The translations under genes and the position numbers were made by a program. A stretch of 26,107 nucleotides of DNA from JANLUX01 sp031363705 (lineage in GTDB: Bacteria; Bacteroidota; Bacteroidia; AKYH767-A; OLB10), in contig JANLUX010000313.1 in the NCBI GenBank assembly GCA_031363705.1, positions 1 through 26,107 on the forward strand, in the 5' to 3' direction. Shown piece by piece: positions 7,776 through 16,082 of the stretch; within the stretch, counting starts at the first letter, position 1, and each line of letters opens with the position of its first letter. The notes under the pieces are model-generated. The model did not search any database. It saw only the letters and a program-made list of their open reading frames with translations, and was not told where the DNA came from.

Positions 7776-8582
7776 ATGATGCAGGATAAAGTGGTTATTA
7801 TTACAGGAGCTTCTTCAGGGATCGGACTTGCCTGTGCAAAGAAATTTTTTAATGAAGGAGCACACGTTGTAATGACTGCACGTAACAAAGAAAAACTTTT
7901 AGAAGAAATAAAAAAATTTCCCAAACAAAATGCGCAGGTAACTGCAATTAGTTGTGATGCAGGAAATGAAGAAGAATGCAAAGCAATGATTGACCAAACT
8001 GTAAAAGAGTTTGGAAAAATTGATGTGCTGATTAACAATGCAGGTATAAGCATGCGTGCTTTATTTAATTCGCTCGATTTAAAAGTTATTAAAAGTGTGA
8101 TGCAAACTAATTTTTGGGGAACTGTGTATTGTACCAAATATGCCTTGCCTTACTTATTGCAGAGCAAAGGAAGTGTTGTCGGTATTTCTTCCGTTGCCGG
8201 AAAAAAAGGATTACCCGGACGAACAGGTTACTCAGCATCTAAGTTTGCGATGGAAGGGTTTTTAGAATCTTTACGCACAGAAAATTTAAACACAGGATTA
8301 AATGTATTGGTTGCATGCCCGGGATTTACAGCATCTAACATTCGCAATACAGCATTAAATGCTGAAGGAAAAACACAGGGCGATTCACCACGTGATGAAA
8401 AAAATATGATGAGTGCTGATGAAGTTGCAAATGCAATTTTTCATGCAGTGATAAAACGTAAACGGGATTTACTTTTGACAACCAATGGAAAGCTTACTGT
8501 GTGGATGAATAAATTTTTTCCGGGCATGATGGATAAGATTGTATTCAATCACATGCGTAAAGAGAAAGATTCTCCCTTTTAA
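7776..8582 (+). CDS. Short-chain dehydrogenase/reductase (SDR family)
   Basis: NAD(P)-dependent oxidoreductase with a Rossmann fold. Counted from ATG 7776: TGASSGIG cofactor loop (10-17), NNAG (87-90), catalytic serine in GISSVAG (about 139), YSASK with Tyr152 and Lys156. The upstream TTG at 7767 lies in the promoter -7 box, so 7776 (or the next ATG, 7779) is the better start. Length 268 is normal for classical SDRs. Substrate cannot be told from sequence; the long C-terminal part with KRKRDLLLTTNGKLTVWMNKFFPGMMDK resembles DHRS7/YqjQ-type members. First gene of an operon with the lipoprotein and the TMTC-like gene. Confidence 0.92.
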   Translation: MMQDKVVIITGASSGIGLACAKKFFNEGAHVVMTARNKEKLLEEIKKFPKQNAQVTAISCDAGNEEECKAMIDQTVKEFGKIDVLINNAGISMRALFNSLDLKVIKSVMQTNFWGTVYCTKYALPYLLQSKGSVVGISSVAGKKGLPGRTGYSASKFAMEGFLESLRTENLNTGLNVLVACPGFTASNIRNTALNAEGKTQGDSPRDEKNMMSADEVANAIFHAVIKRKRDLLLTTNGKLTVWMNKFFPGMMDKIVFNHMRKEKDSPF

Positions 8583-8628
8583 ATGACTACAGATTTTTAC
8601 TAATCATTAATAATAAAACAAAACATAC

Positions 8629-9177
8629 ATGAAAAATTTAATACTATTAATTTTTACAGCAAGTGTTTTCCTGATTGCTTCTTGCGGAAGCGGAAAACAA
8701 AAAATGCAAAAAGATATTGCTTCGGCTGAGCAAAAATTAAAAAATGATTCAGCAGCTGTACCTGACAAACAAAAAGCGGCTGATGTAATTCACCAGTATC
8801 TTGCTTACGCAGATAAATTTCAGGATGATTCGATGAGTGCTGAATATTTATTTCGTGCTGCTGATTTAACAAACGGAATTCATCAGCCGGAAAAAGCCAT
8901 TGAATTATATCAGCGTATTCAACGTTATCCCACTTATTCCAAAACCTCTATTGCTTTATTTCTGCAAGGATTTATTTCTGAAACGGAATTAAATGATATA
9001 CCCAAAGCAAAAGAATATTATGAAAAATTCCTTGCACAATATCCTGATCATAAATTAGCAAATGATGTGCGTGTTTCTCTGGCAAACCTTGGTAAGTCTC
9101 CTGATGAATTAATCAAAGAATTTGAAGCGAAAGCAAAAAGTGATAGTATGAATTTGAGTAGTGAGGTGCCTAAGTGA
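8629..9177 (+). CDS. TPR-containing lipoprotein
   Basis: Signal peptide with lipobox LIASC, lipidated Cys at residue 19, followed by GSGK. The mature part is helical with TPR-like pairs (AEYLFRAADLTNG...PEKAIELYQRIQRYP, then AKEYYEKFLAQYPDH), similar in plan to BamD/YbgF-type periplasmic helical repeats but shorter (182 residues). Likely an envelope scaffold; partner unknown. 46 nt after the SDR stop and 47 nt before the membrane TPR protein. Confidence 0.85.
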   Translation: MKNLILLIFTASVFLIASCGSGKQKMQKDIASAEQKLKNDSAAVPDKQKAADVIHQYLAYADKFQDDSMSAEYLFRAADLTNGIHQPEKAIELYQRIQRYPTYSKTSIALFLQGFISETELNDIPKAKEYYEKFLAQYPDHKLANDVRVSLANLGKSPDELIKEFEAKAKSDSMNLSSEVPK

Positions 9178-9224
9178 TAAGGAGATTATAACTGTAACCA
9201 CGTTATTCATAATCATGAGAGTAT

Positions 9225-11159
9225 ATGCAACGTAAGCTGACCAAAAAAGAAAAATTTCAAAGATCTGCAGAAGTTCCCAAGTCTGCGGGCAAGCAGGTTA
9301 TTAAAGAAATTTCAAAGGATAAAATTTTACTCCGTTGGTTAGGTTTAATTGTTTCGTTGTGTGCTTTTGTATTGTATGCAAACACATTGGGTCACGGTTA
9401 TGTGCTTGATGACTATAGCATCATTTTAGAAAACAAACTTACAAGACAAGGCTGGTCAGCAATACCTCCTATATTTAAAACTACTTATCGCTTCGGATAC
9501 ATTTTTGTATCTGATGATTTATATCGTCCCATAACAAAATCATTATTTGCAATTCAATGGGCATTGTCTCCTAACAATCCATCCATCGGACATTGGATGA
9601 ATGTGATTGCATTTGCATTAACAGGTTGGGTGCTGTTCAATACATTAAATCTTTATTCAAAAGGAAATAAAGTGTTTGCTTTTGTAGCATCATTATTATT
9701 TATGGCGCATCCGATACATACTGAGGTAGTAGCTAATATTAAAAGTCTGGATGAGATTCTTGGTTTGCTTTTCTGCATTTGTGCGTTGCGATATGTTTAT
9801 GATTACACGCAGCAGGCAGAAGTAAAAAAATTATTTCTTGCACTGTTGTTTTATTTCTGTGCATTGATGAGCAAAGAATCTTCCATCACATTTATGGGAG
9901 TATTTCCGTTGGCAGTTTATTTTTTTACTGATGCACCAAAAAAAATTCAGCTGCGAACTTTTTTTTCATTGCTCACCGTAGCAATTATTTTTATTCTCAT
10001 CAGGCGAAGTGTTACCGGCCTGGCAGCTGCAGAACTTCATGCAGGGATTGATAACTTACTGGTGCTTGCTCCTGACCTTGCACATCGGTTTGCCACTGCA
10101 GTTTTTATCATGGGTTTATATGTAAAGCTTTTTTTCTTTCCTCATCCGTTGGTTTTTGATTATTCAGCATACCAGCTCCCCATCATAGGTTTAAGTGATT
10201 ATCGTTTCATTGTTTCATTCGCATTATTTATTGCTTTGGCGATTATCGCAATATGGCAGTTCAAAAAAAGAAACTGGATTTCATTCGGGATTTTATTTTT
10301 CTTTATCACTGCATCATTATCCTCCAATATATTTATCCTCATCGGCACTTCCATGGGCGAACGTTTGATGTTTACTCCTTCACTTGGATGGTGCATGGCA
10401 ATCGGATATTTAATTTCAAAAATTTCTGCAGTTCAGGTTTCTTATCAATCTATTCAAAATTTCTTTCAGCAAAATATTAAACCTATAGCGCTTACACTGT
10501 TAATTGTAATTGCATTTGGTGTGAAAACCATTTCGCGAAACCCGGTATGGAAATCCAATTACACACTTTATAGTAATGATGTTCATCTTTCACCCAACAG
10601 TGCACGCACACATTATTACCTAGGAAACCACATCAACAAAGAGGAGTTTACAAAGGAGATGTCAGCAAAACAAAAGGACAGCATTATGCAGGTGAGTATT
10701 GCTGAGTTAAAAAAATCGGTGAGTATTTATCCCTCTTTTACAGATGCATGGAATCAGTTAGGAGTAATATATGACCGGCTTAACAAGCCTGACTCAGCAG
10801 TTTATTTTTATGAAACCGCTTTGAAGTACAACCCCACTGATCCGACAGTGCACAATAATATCGGAACTGTATTTTTTAAACATGGAAATTATTCAGAAGC
10901 AATTAAAGCATTTACCAGAGCATGTGAGCTTAACCCAAATTATGCGGAGGCATTTGCCAATCTTGGAAGTTGTTATGGCATGCAAAAAGATTACAATACT
11001 GCTATCAGTAATTTTAACCGTGCTATTACTATTGATCCCAATTATCAACAGGCTTATTATTTTATCGGCATCACTTACCAGAGTATGGGTAACGCACAAC
11101 AGGCGCAATTTTATCTGAACAAGGCGGAAGAGTTGAAGGCGCTTTCAGCAACAGATTGA
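9225..11159 (+). CDS. TMTC-like membrane glycosyltransferase with C-terminal TPRs
   Basis: 644 residues. About ten membrane helices occupy residues 40-430 and at least three TPR units occupy about 500-640 (SFTDAWNQLGVIYDRLNKPDSA, PTVHNNIGTVFFKHGNYSEAIKAF, AEAFANLGSCYGMQKDYNTAISNF). After the first helix comes GYVLDDYSIILEN, whose acidic DD is where GT-C glycosyltransferases hold their catalytic Asp, and HPIHTEVVANIKSLDE, a hallmark of the TMTC/bacterial O-mannosyltransferase-like group. Predicted to move a sugar from a polyprenyl-phosphate donor to an acceptor on the periplasmic side; donor and acceptor are inference. Last gene of its operon, converging on the GT9 gene with 61 nt between and no strong terminator hairpin. 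Confidence 0.82.
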   Translation: MQRKLTKKEKFQRSAEVPKSAGKQVIKEISKDKILLRWLGLIVSLCAFVLYANTLGHGYVLDDYSIILENKLTRQGWSAIPPIFKTTYRFGYIFVSDDLYRPITKSLFAIQWALSPNNPSIGHWMNVIAFALTGWVLFNTLNLYSKGNKVFAFVASLLFMAHPIHTEVVANIKSLDEILGLLFCICALRYVYDYTQQAEVKKLFLALLFYFCALMSKESSITFMGVFPLAVYFFTDAPKKIQLRTFFSLLTVAIIFILIRRSVTGLAAAELHAGIDNLLVLAPDLAHRFATAVFIMGLYVKLFFFPHPLVFDYSAYQLPIIGLSDYRFIVSFALFIALAIIAIWQFKKRNWISFGILFFFITASLSSNIFILIGTSMGERLMFTPSLGWCMAIGYLISKISAVQVSYQSIQNFFQQNIKPIALTLLIVIAFGVKTISRNPVWKSNYTLYSNDVHLSPNSARTHYYLGNHINKEEFTKEMSAKQKDSIMQVSIAELKKSVSIYPSFTDAWNQLGVIYDRLNKPDSAVYFYETALKYNPTDPTVHNNIGTVFFKHGNYSEAIKAFTRACELNPNYAEAFANLGSCYGMQKDYNTAISNFNRAITIDPNYQQAYYFIGITYQSMGNAQQAQFYLNKAEELKALSATD

Positions 11160-11220
11160 AGAATTAATTTTGAGTTTCTATAAGAAATATAAAATCACTG
11201 GCATTTATATTTGCTTTAAC

Positions 11221-12432
11221 TCATGATGGTTCCAATACCCGATGCATCATCAACATGTCAATCAATGGTTTTTGGTGTGGTTGATTTTGCAACAGTGATT
11301 TAATGTTGTTAGTTTCACTGATACTGCTCAACACTTTTTTAACATTTCTCCATCCGTTTTTTACTATGCATGAATGTTGTGTTGCGTTATTCCGGAGAAC
11401 ATATCCTTTGGAAGATTTTTTGATAAAAAGGTGATCACTTACTTTTAAATCTGTTAGGGAAAATAATTTTTCCTGGTTCACAAATTTTGTAAGACAAAAT
11501 AAAATCCCATCAATCACCTCTTTTGTTTTGATACTCAAAAGGCATTTCTGCACTTTACATTTTATTGCATGCTCATATCCTCCCTGACAATTAATTTCCG
11601 GCTTAACAATAACAACAGATTTTTTTCCGGAAGGTTTCCAGAGCAAGGGATCAGTAGGACCGAAAATAGTAACAGTAGGTATATTAACAGCTGCTGCCAG
11701 ATGACCAATGCCTGAGTCGTTGCCAATATGCAAATCACATTTTCGTAAAACCGCAGCAACCACATCCAGGTGCTTACCTCCCAGAATAAAACATTTATTT
11801 ATTGGTAAACTATTTTTAATTTTTATAGCTTTCGGGTCAGATGCAGAAGCAGCAGGAATAATAATGGTTGCATTGAAATCGCTGATGAGGTATTTGCAAA
11901 CTTCAATAAAACGTGATAACAACCATGATTTTTTTTCAAAGCCGCAGTTAGGATCCAGTGAAACAATAAGGTTTGCTCTTGTATAAATTTTATTTTCTTT
12001 CAACCAGCAGAAGGCTTCCTGTTGAGCAACCTTATCAATAATTAATTGTGGCTTTTGATACCTGCCATTTATACCGTATGCTTTTACACCATCAGTTAAA
12101 TGACGGCTTATATGTTTCTGAATTTGCCAATCCAATGTTCCGATGTGAATAATTTTTGAAAGCTTTTTTTTGGAGGGTGGCTTATTATTTACCGGTAGTG
12201 AATATTCAATATTGATGCAATGATGATAGAATGACGAGAGGGTTTTGAAGTCTTCAACAGATAAAGGACTTAAAAAATTATCAGCATATTGTTTAACAAG
12301 CACACGATGTTCAGGCTTTACCATCAATGTGATTTTATCATTTTTAAAATGATAGCGAAGCAGCTTTAATGCAGGCATCATTAAAATCATATCACCAAGA
12401 TTGTCAACGCGCCTGATTAAAATATTTTTCAT
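11221..12432 (-). CDS. GT9 family (heptosyltransferase-like) glycosyltransferase
   Basis: GT-B glycosyltransferase acting at the inner face of the cytoplasmic membrane on lipopolysaccharide-type acceptors. N-terminal ILIRRVDNLGDMILMMPALKLLR is the GT9 opening; the C-terminal half has DLHIGNDSGIGHLAAA and VTIFGPTDPLLWKPSG, the sugar-nucleotide site. 403 residues against the usual 330-350: about 60 extra residues after the GT9 core are of unknown role. Follows the twin-arginine peptide gene by 25 nt, so the two are probably cotranscribed. Exact sugar not inferable. Confidence 0.9.
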   Translation of the reverse strand: MKNILIRRVDNLGDMILMMPALKLLRYHFKNDKITLMVKPEHRVLVKQYADNFLSPLSVEDFKTLSSFYHHCINIEYSLPVNNKPPSKKKLSKIIHIGTLDWQIQKHISRHLTDGVKAYGINGRYQKPQLIIDKVAQQEAFCWLKENKIYTRANLIVSLDPNCGFEKKSWLLSRFIEVCKYLISDFNATIIIPAASASDPKAIKIKNSLPINKCFILGGKHLDVVAAVLRKCDLHIGNDSGIGHLAAAVNIPTVTIFGPTDPLLWKPSGKKSVVIVKPEINCQGGYEHAIKCKVQKCLLSIKTKEVIDGILFCLTKFVNQEKLFSLTDLKVSDHLFIKKSSKGYVLRNNATQHSCIVKNGWRNVKKVLSSISETNNIKSLLQNQPHQKPLIDMLMMHRVLEPS

Positions 12433-12457
12433 AATATTTTTTTATGCTTGCTCGTTA

Positions 12458-12637
12458 TTAATATCCTCCTCTGAAAGTAGGTTCAATAGAATCATGCTTG
12501 CATGCAAACGGTGTGATGGAAATAACAGTATAAGCTGATGTAGCAATAATTCCCATTCCAAGTTTTTTTATGAAAGCCCTTCGATCTGTTGCACTCTTTT
12601 GCGGAATGGATTTATTTTTCTTCAACCTTGCTTTCAT
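12458..12637 (-). CDS. 59-residue twin-arginine signal peptide protein
   Basis: ATG at 12637 to TAA at 12458. Basic N-terminus, then TDRRAFIKKLGMG (about residues 17-29), a good twin-arginine motif, then a hydrophobic stretch (IIATSAYTVISITPF) and Ala-Cys-Lys at 45-47 that could act as a weak lipobox. Only 13 residues follow the Cys, rich in charged residues and ending RGGY. Spacing supports a real gene: 13 nt after the propeller gene stop and 25 nt before the GT9 start, all on one strand. I do not recognise the family. It may be a tiny Tat-exported lipopeptide or the surviving front of a larger Tat protein. Confidence 0.65.
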   Translation of the reverse strand: MKARLKKNKSIPQKSATDRRAFIKKLGMGIIATSAYTVISITPFACKHDSIEPTFRGGY

Positions 12638-12650
12638 TTTAAGGAAATTA

Positions 12651-13877
12651 TTAGTTATTGGTTTTTATAAACTTTGAATGATATTTTTTATCAGTCAATA
12701 ATACTTCGGTCATGTAAAGTCCGGGTGATAAATTATTAATTGAAATATTCAAATCATTGCTCTCATGCGAAAGCATTTGACTTAAACATAATTGTCCTGA
12801 TAAATAATAAACTGCAATGGGTGTATTGGCAGGTAACATCTGATCGAATGAAATCCTAATATTTTCAATAGCAGGATTAGGAAAAACATTTTGATTGATC
12901 AGGGTAAAAGATGCTGAATTATTTGTAGTTGTTCCCATTTTATAAATGTCACCTGTGGCAGTACAAAACCATCCATGATTTACATCAGGAACAGAAATGG
13001 CAACAATCTCATCAACACAATTACTGTTTTGATTTTGCCAGAGCATACCAGCATTTTGTGTTCGGTTAATAATGCCGGCAATCCCTGCGGTGTATCCATT
13101 ACTTCCGTCAGGAAATGATATATCATTGAAATCAATATTTATTGCAGCAGTTTGTAATGACCAGGTTAATCCTGCATCTGAAGAGTATATCAGTGTACCT
13201 GCTGCACCACATATCCACGCACTGTTATTATTTACAGCAATGGAAATTAAATCTTCTGAAGCCGGAGTTGAAACAAGGTTCCAATTTAATCCACCATCAT
13301 TGGTAATATATAATTCACCATTATCGCATGCCATCACACCCTGTGCAGCATTAAAAAAACGCATTGCATTGATATCTTCGCTAGTAATGGTTTGTGTATT
13401 CCATGTGATGCCGCCATCAATAGTTTTTGAAAGAAATCCATCTTTTCCCATCACCCAACCGAGAGAAGAATTGAGAAAACAAACATTGAATGGTCGTCCG
13501 TTAAAGATGTAAGGATTGATCCAAGTCGTTCCTCCATCTATCGTTTTTAAAAATAATCCCGAGTTCCCACCTCCTGCCCTTCCGGCAATAAAACCTTCAT
13601 TGGAATTAAGAAAAAAAGTTTTTGAAATGCTGTAATTGGGATTACTCAATACACTGGTTGACCATGTTTGTCCGCCATCAACGGTTTTAAGAATTACTGC
13701 AGCAATGCTAACTCCGCTGATAAGTGAATCACCAAATACAAAGCCTTCGTTTGCATTCAGGAATTTGATGTCGGTAAATTCCAGGTTGGCACGTTGCTGA
13801 TGCAATGACCATGTTTGGGATTTTACAGAGTGATACATCAAACTCAATAAAGCTACAAGAGATAATAGTTTTTTCAT
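12651..13877 (-). CDS. Secreted Ycf48-like beta-propeller with T9SS sorting domain
   Basis: Signal peptide 1-20 (ends VKSQ). Repeated units of TxDGGxTW type (TVDGGQTWS, TIDGGTTWI, TIDGGITWN, TNDGGLNWN, SSDAGLTWS) with a GFxxG strand between mark a BNR/Ycf48-like propeller from about 25 to 320. The tail from about 325 is a T9SS sorting domain: NQNVFPNPAIENIRISFDQ, VYYLSGQLCLSQ, LSPGLYMTEVLLTDKKYHSKFI. Surface or secreted; propeller ligand unknown. First gene of a minus-strand trio with the twin-arginine peptide and the GT9 gene. Confidence 0.9.
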   Translation of the reverse strand: MKKLLSLVALLSLMYHSVKSQTWSLHQQRANLEFTDIKFLNANEGFVFGDSLISGVSIAAVILKTVDGGQTWSTSVLSNPNYSISKTFFLNSNEGFIAGRAGGGNSGLFLKTIDGGTTWINPYIFNGRPFNVCFLNSSLGWVMGKDGFLSKTIDGGITWNTQTITSEDINAMRFFNAAQGVMACDNGELYITNDGGLNWNLVSTPASEDLISIAVNNNSAWICGAAGTLIYSSDAGLTWSLQTAAINIDFNDISFPDGSNGYTAGIAGIINRTQNAGMLWQNQNSNCVDEIVAISVPDVNHGWFCTATGDIYKMGTTTNNSASFTLINQNVFPNPAIENIRISFDQMLPANTPIAVYYLSGQLCLSQMLSHESNDLNISINNLSPGLYMTEVLLTDKKYHSKFIKTNN

Positions 13878-14042
13878 AAAGAAAATTTAATCGTTAGTAA
13901 ATCTGAACTACTCATGCTGAAATGAACATCAGCATCAGTGTACAAATGAAACAATTGGCAATTTCATTAATGCAAAAAGTAGACTGAATGGTGAAAACAA
14001 GTGATTGAACAGGGTTAAATCTGATATAGAAAAAAATCACTC

Positions 14043-14080
14043 AAAAAAAATGCAGGTCATTAATAATATATGACCTGCAT
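14043..14080 (-). terminator. Terminator of tmRNA
   Basis: ATGCAGGTCAT (14050-14060) pairs perfectly with ATGACCTGCAT (14070-14080) around a 9-nt AT loop; on the minus strand a T8 run follows (14043-14050). Placed 10 nt past the tmRNA end. Confidence 0.88.
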
Positions 14081-14090
14081 TTAACTGTTG

Positions 14091-14484
14091 TGGAGCCGGT
14101 GGGATTTGAACCCACGTCCAGACAAGGAATACCTGCGCTTTCTACATGCTTAGCATTTGCTTGATTGTCGGGAAAATGATGGCGAAATGCAAACCCACAC
14201 CCTCCGTATTCATTTTATCTTACTATGACATCATGACCCTGCCATAGCCAGCTCATCATTTCGATGCCCCAATCCCAATCCCGATGAGCGTGGGAAAGAG
14301 CGGGGCAACTTGTTCAGACTACCTTGTAATCTGAATTAAGCCATTCTGCTGGGCAGAATTAAGCTGCAAGTGCATAAGAAGTTTCGCCATTTAAAGCGAT
14401 TGAGAGTTATTTTTTACGGGACTGCTCACAACGCCCGGCATGCTTACACATGAATTGCACTAGCTGTCGATTCCTGTCGACCCC
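14091..14484 (-). ncRNA. ssrA: tmRNA (ssrA)
   Basis: Trans-translation RNA that frees stalled ribosomes and tags the unfinished protein. The 3' tRNA-like half ends GTGGGTTCAAATCCCAC + CGGCTCC + A; its acceptor pairs with 5' GGGGTCG (14478-14484), fixing both ends; no CCA is encoded. The open reading frame on the minus strand reads ALNGETSYALAA then TAA (14397 to 14359), with GCT the likely resume codon; the ALAA end is the universal protease signal. The middle holds GC-rich hairpins consistent with pseudoknots, including one framed by GCCCC/GGGGC (about 14264-14305). Length about 394 nt is normal. Confidence 0.95.
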
Positions 14485-14504
14485 CTATTTTTAAGAACGA
14501 ATTA

Positions 14505-14512
14505 CAAAGATA
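14505..14512 (-). promoter_or_regulatory. -7 box of the tmRNA promoter
   Basis: Minus strand TATCTTTG, matching TAnnTTTG, about 20 nt before the mature 5' end. No TTG at the usual distance, so only half of the consensus is present. Confidence 0.5.
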
Positions 14513-14539
14513 AGAAGGGAGGATGATTTTTTGATGTAT

Positions 14540-14742
14540 GGATTTAGGATCTAAGGATTTGGGATGTAAGGATTTAGGATGTGAGGATTTTGGATGTGTG
14601 GATTTTGGATGTTTGGATTTTGGATGTTTGGAATTACATCCTGAAATCCTAAATCCTGAAATCCTAAATCGCGATTTTGGATGTGTGGATATGGGAAGAG
14701 GGTTTTTACATCCTGAAATCCTAAATCCTCAAATCCTAAATC
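14540..14742. repeat. 15-nt tandem repeat with inverted partner arms
   Basis: Six imperfect 15-nt units from 14540 to 14629 (type GGATTTAGGATGTAA, drifting to GGATTTTGGATGTTT). Two C-rich arms, 14637-14670 and 14709-14742, are built from ATCCTGAAATCCTAA and are near-complementary to the units, separated by a second short G-rich segment (14671-14708). The whole can fold as two hairpins. The last arm provides the TAG stop of the minus-strand gene at 14736. Confidence 0.9.
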
Positions 14743-15206
14743 TCTTTGTGCCTTATAAAATCCGCAAGCAATTTCATTCTGAAGTAAAGGTTTCCAATTA
14801 TCAAGGTCATGTTTTTGTGTGATTCATCAAGGTTGGAATAAAGGCTTTTGATGAGACGCAACTCTTCAATTTTTTCATCCACTTTATCGAAAAGCTGCTC
14901 ACAACTCCATCCCGTATATTTTTTGTTGCGCTCCTCTTTAATCAGATCATCAGTGATTTTTCCTTTGCGGATTTTATTAAAATCAAAACCACTTTTCATT
15001 GCATCTTTAATAGCAGCGTTATTAAGCCGGTCAATTACTTTATCAACATCAGCTTTTTTCTCGTAAGCATATATCAGCACTTTGAGATTATCGCGAAGCT
15101 CACGTAATACCAATCGCTTGGTGATGTTTTCTGTTTTGGATTTCTCACTAAGGAAAGGAATGAGTTCTTTCAAAACATTAATTGTAGGATTGATAAAGTC
15201 AAACAT
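14736..15206 (-). CDS. Unidentified helical protein
   Basis: 156 residues, no signal peptide or membrane segment, nearly all predicted helix, rich in Lys/Glu (Lys-Arg patches at 22-31, 46-56 and 92-106). A short GWSCEQLFDKVDEKIEELRLIKSLY section holds the single Cys and Trp. I do not recognise the family. The final residues (IRHKEI) run to a TAG that belongs to the repeat block at 14540-14742, and the other end is followed 13 nt upstream of the ATG by a different repeat block (15220-15346). No operon partner. Coding character looks real: normal composition and start. Confidence 0.7.
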   Translation of the reverse strand: MFDFINPTINVLKELIPFLSEKSKTENITKRLVLRELRDNLKVLIYAYEKKADVDKVIDRLNNAAIKDAMKSGFDFNKIRKGKITDDLIKEERNKKYTGWSCEQLFDKVDEKIEELRLIKSLYSNLDESHKNMTLIIGNLYFRMKLLADFIRHKEI

Positions 15207-15219
15207 AATCTTTTTGATG

Positions 15220-15346
15220 GTTACGAATTAACGAATGAAATATGGCTACAACGAAATCGTAACCGCATTCGTTTATTCGTAACATTCGTATCTGATTCGT
15301 TAATTAGTATGCAACAGTTCCCATTCGTTAATTAGTATGCAACAGA
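15220..15346. repeat. ACGAAT-word hairpin and 18-bp direct repeat
   Basis: 15220-15237 and 15266-15283 are inverted copies matching at 17 of 18 positions. Further ATTCGT words follow to 15300. TTAATTAGTATGCAACAG occurs twice, at 15301-15318 and 15329-15346; the second copy encodes the last residues and stop codon of the pseudouridine synthase, the first lies outside it. Confidence 0.9.
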
Positions 15347-16011
15347 TTGTAAAAATAATTCCATAGCACTTCATCAGGCGGAGTAGCTTCTATAAACATT
15401 GGAATGTTGCTGACAGGATGCTGAAATTTTATGGCACGTGCATGCAGGTGAATAGATCCTTCCGGATTACTTCTGCCAAAACCATATTTTAAATCTCCTT
15501 TTATAGGACAACCAATGGTACTCAACTGCACACGGATCTGATGATGCCTGCCGGTAACAGGATTTATTTCGAGTAAATAATATTTATCTGAATCTGCAAT
15601 TATGCGATAGCTGAGCTCACTTCTTAATGCTTTTGGAGTTTCTTCGTTGTATGCAAAGCTTTTATTGGTTGCTTCATTTTTAATCAGGTAATGAATCAAA
15701 GTGTCAGCATCTTTAGGAGGTCTATTTTTTACAACAGCCCAATAAGTTTTCTGAATTTCTTTTTCGGCAAATAATTTATTCATCCTTTCAAGCGCTTTGC
15801 TGGTGCGTGCAAAAAGTACAATACCACTCACAGGACGGTCAATGCGATGAATGGTTCCCAGAAAAACATTGCCCGGCTTGTCATACTTTTCTTTGATGAA
15901 TTTTTTTACAAGACTGCTCAAAGGTTCATCACCGGTTTTGTCAGCCTGCACAATTTCTCCCGGTGATTTATTTACTATGATGAGGTGATTGTCTTCGTAT
16001 AAAACAGTCAT
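15328..16011 (-). CDS. RluA-family pseudouridine synthase
   Basis: Converts a uridine in rRNA or tRNA to pseudouridine. The catalytic motif is GTIHRIDRPVSGIVLFARTS with nucleophile Asp58; YEDNHLIIVNKSPG opens the fold and the HHQIRVQLSTIGCPIKGDLKYG block closes it. No S4 domain is present. The 227-residue length fits compact RluA-type enzymes (RluC/TruC-like short forms); target site not inferable. The end NLLHTN and TAA are spelled by one copy of an 18-bp direct repeat whose second copy lies just outside, suggesting the repeat was duplicated from or into the gene end. Confidence 0.92.
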   Translation of the reverse strand: MTVLYEDNHLIIVNKSPGEIVQADKTGDEPLSSLVKKFIKEKYDKPGNVFLGTIHRIDRPVSGIVLFARTSKALERMNKLFAEKEIQKTYWAVVKNRPPKDADTLIHYLIKNEATNKSFAYNEETPKALRSELSYRIIADSDKYYLLEINPVTGRHHQIRVQLSTIGCPIKGDLKYGFGRSNPEGSIHLHARAIKFQHPVSNIPMFIEATPPDEVLWNYFYNLLHTN

Positions 16012-16082
16012 TGAATGATAAGGATAATTAAAACAATAATATTCGCGGGATAAAAGTAGTTGCTTAATTATTGCAAAGAGAA

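Noticed and set aside
11160..11220. Terminator between the convergent TMTC-like and GT9 genes
   Set aside because: Only a 5-bp AT hairpin (TTTCT/AGAAA) is present, too weak to call.
14538..14822. 94-codon plus-strand frame with Asp-Leu-Gly-Cys pentads resembling a pentapeptide-repeat protein
   Set aside because: The pattern follows directly from the 15-nt DNA repeat read in one frame, passes through the complementary arm and ends antisense to the helical protein; no domain or start signal supports it.
15220..15346. CRISPR-like array
   Set aside because: Words are short, degenerate and inverted, with no regular spacers and no cas genes nearby.
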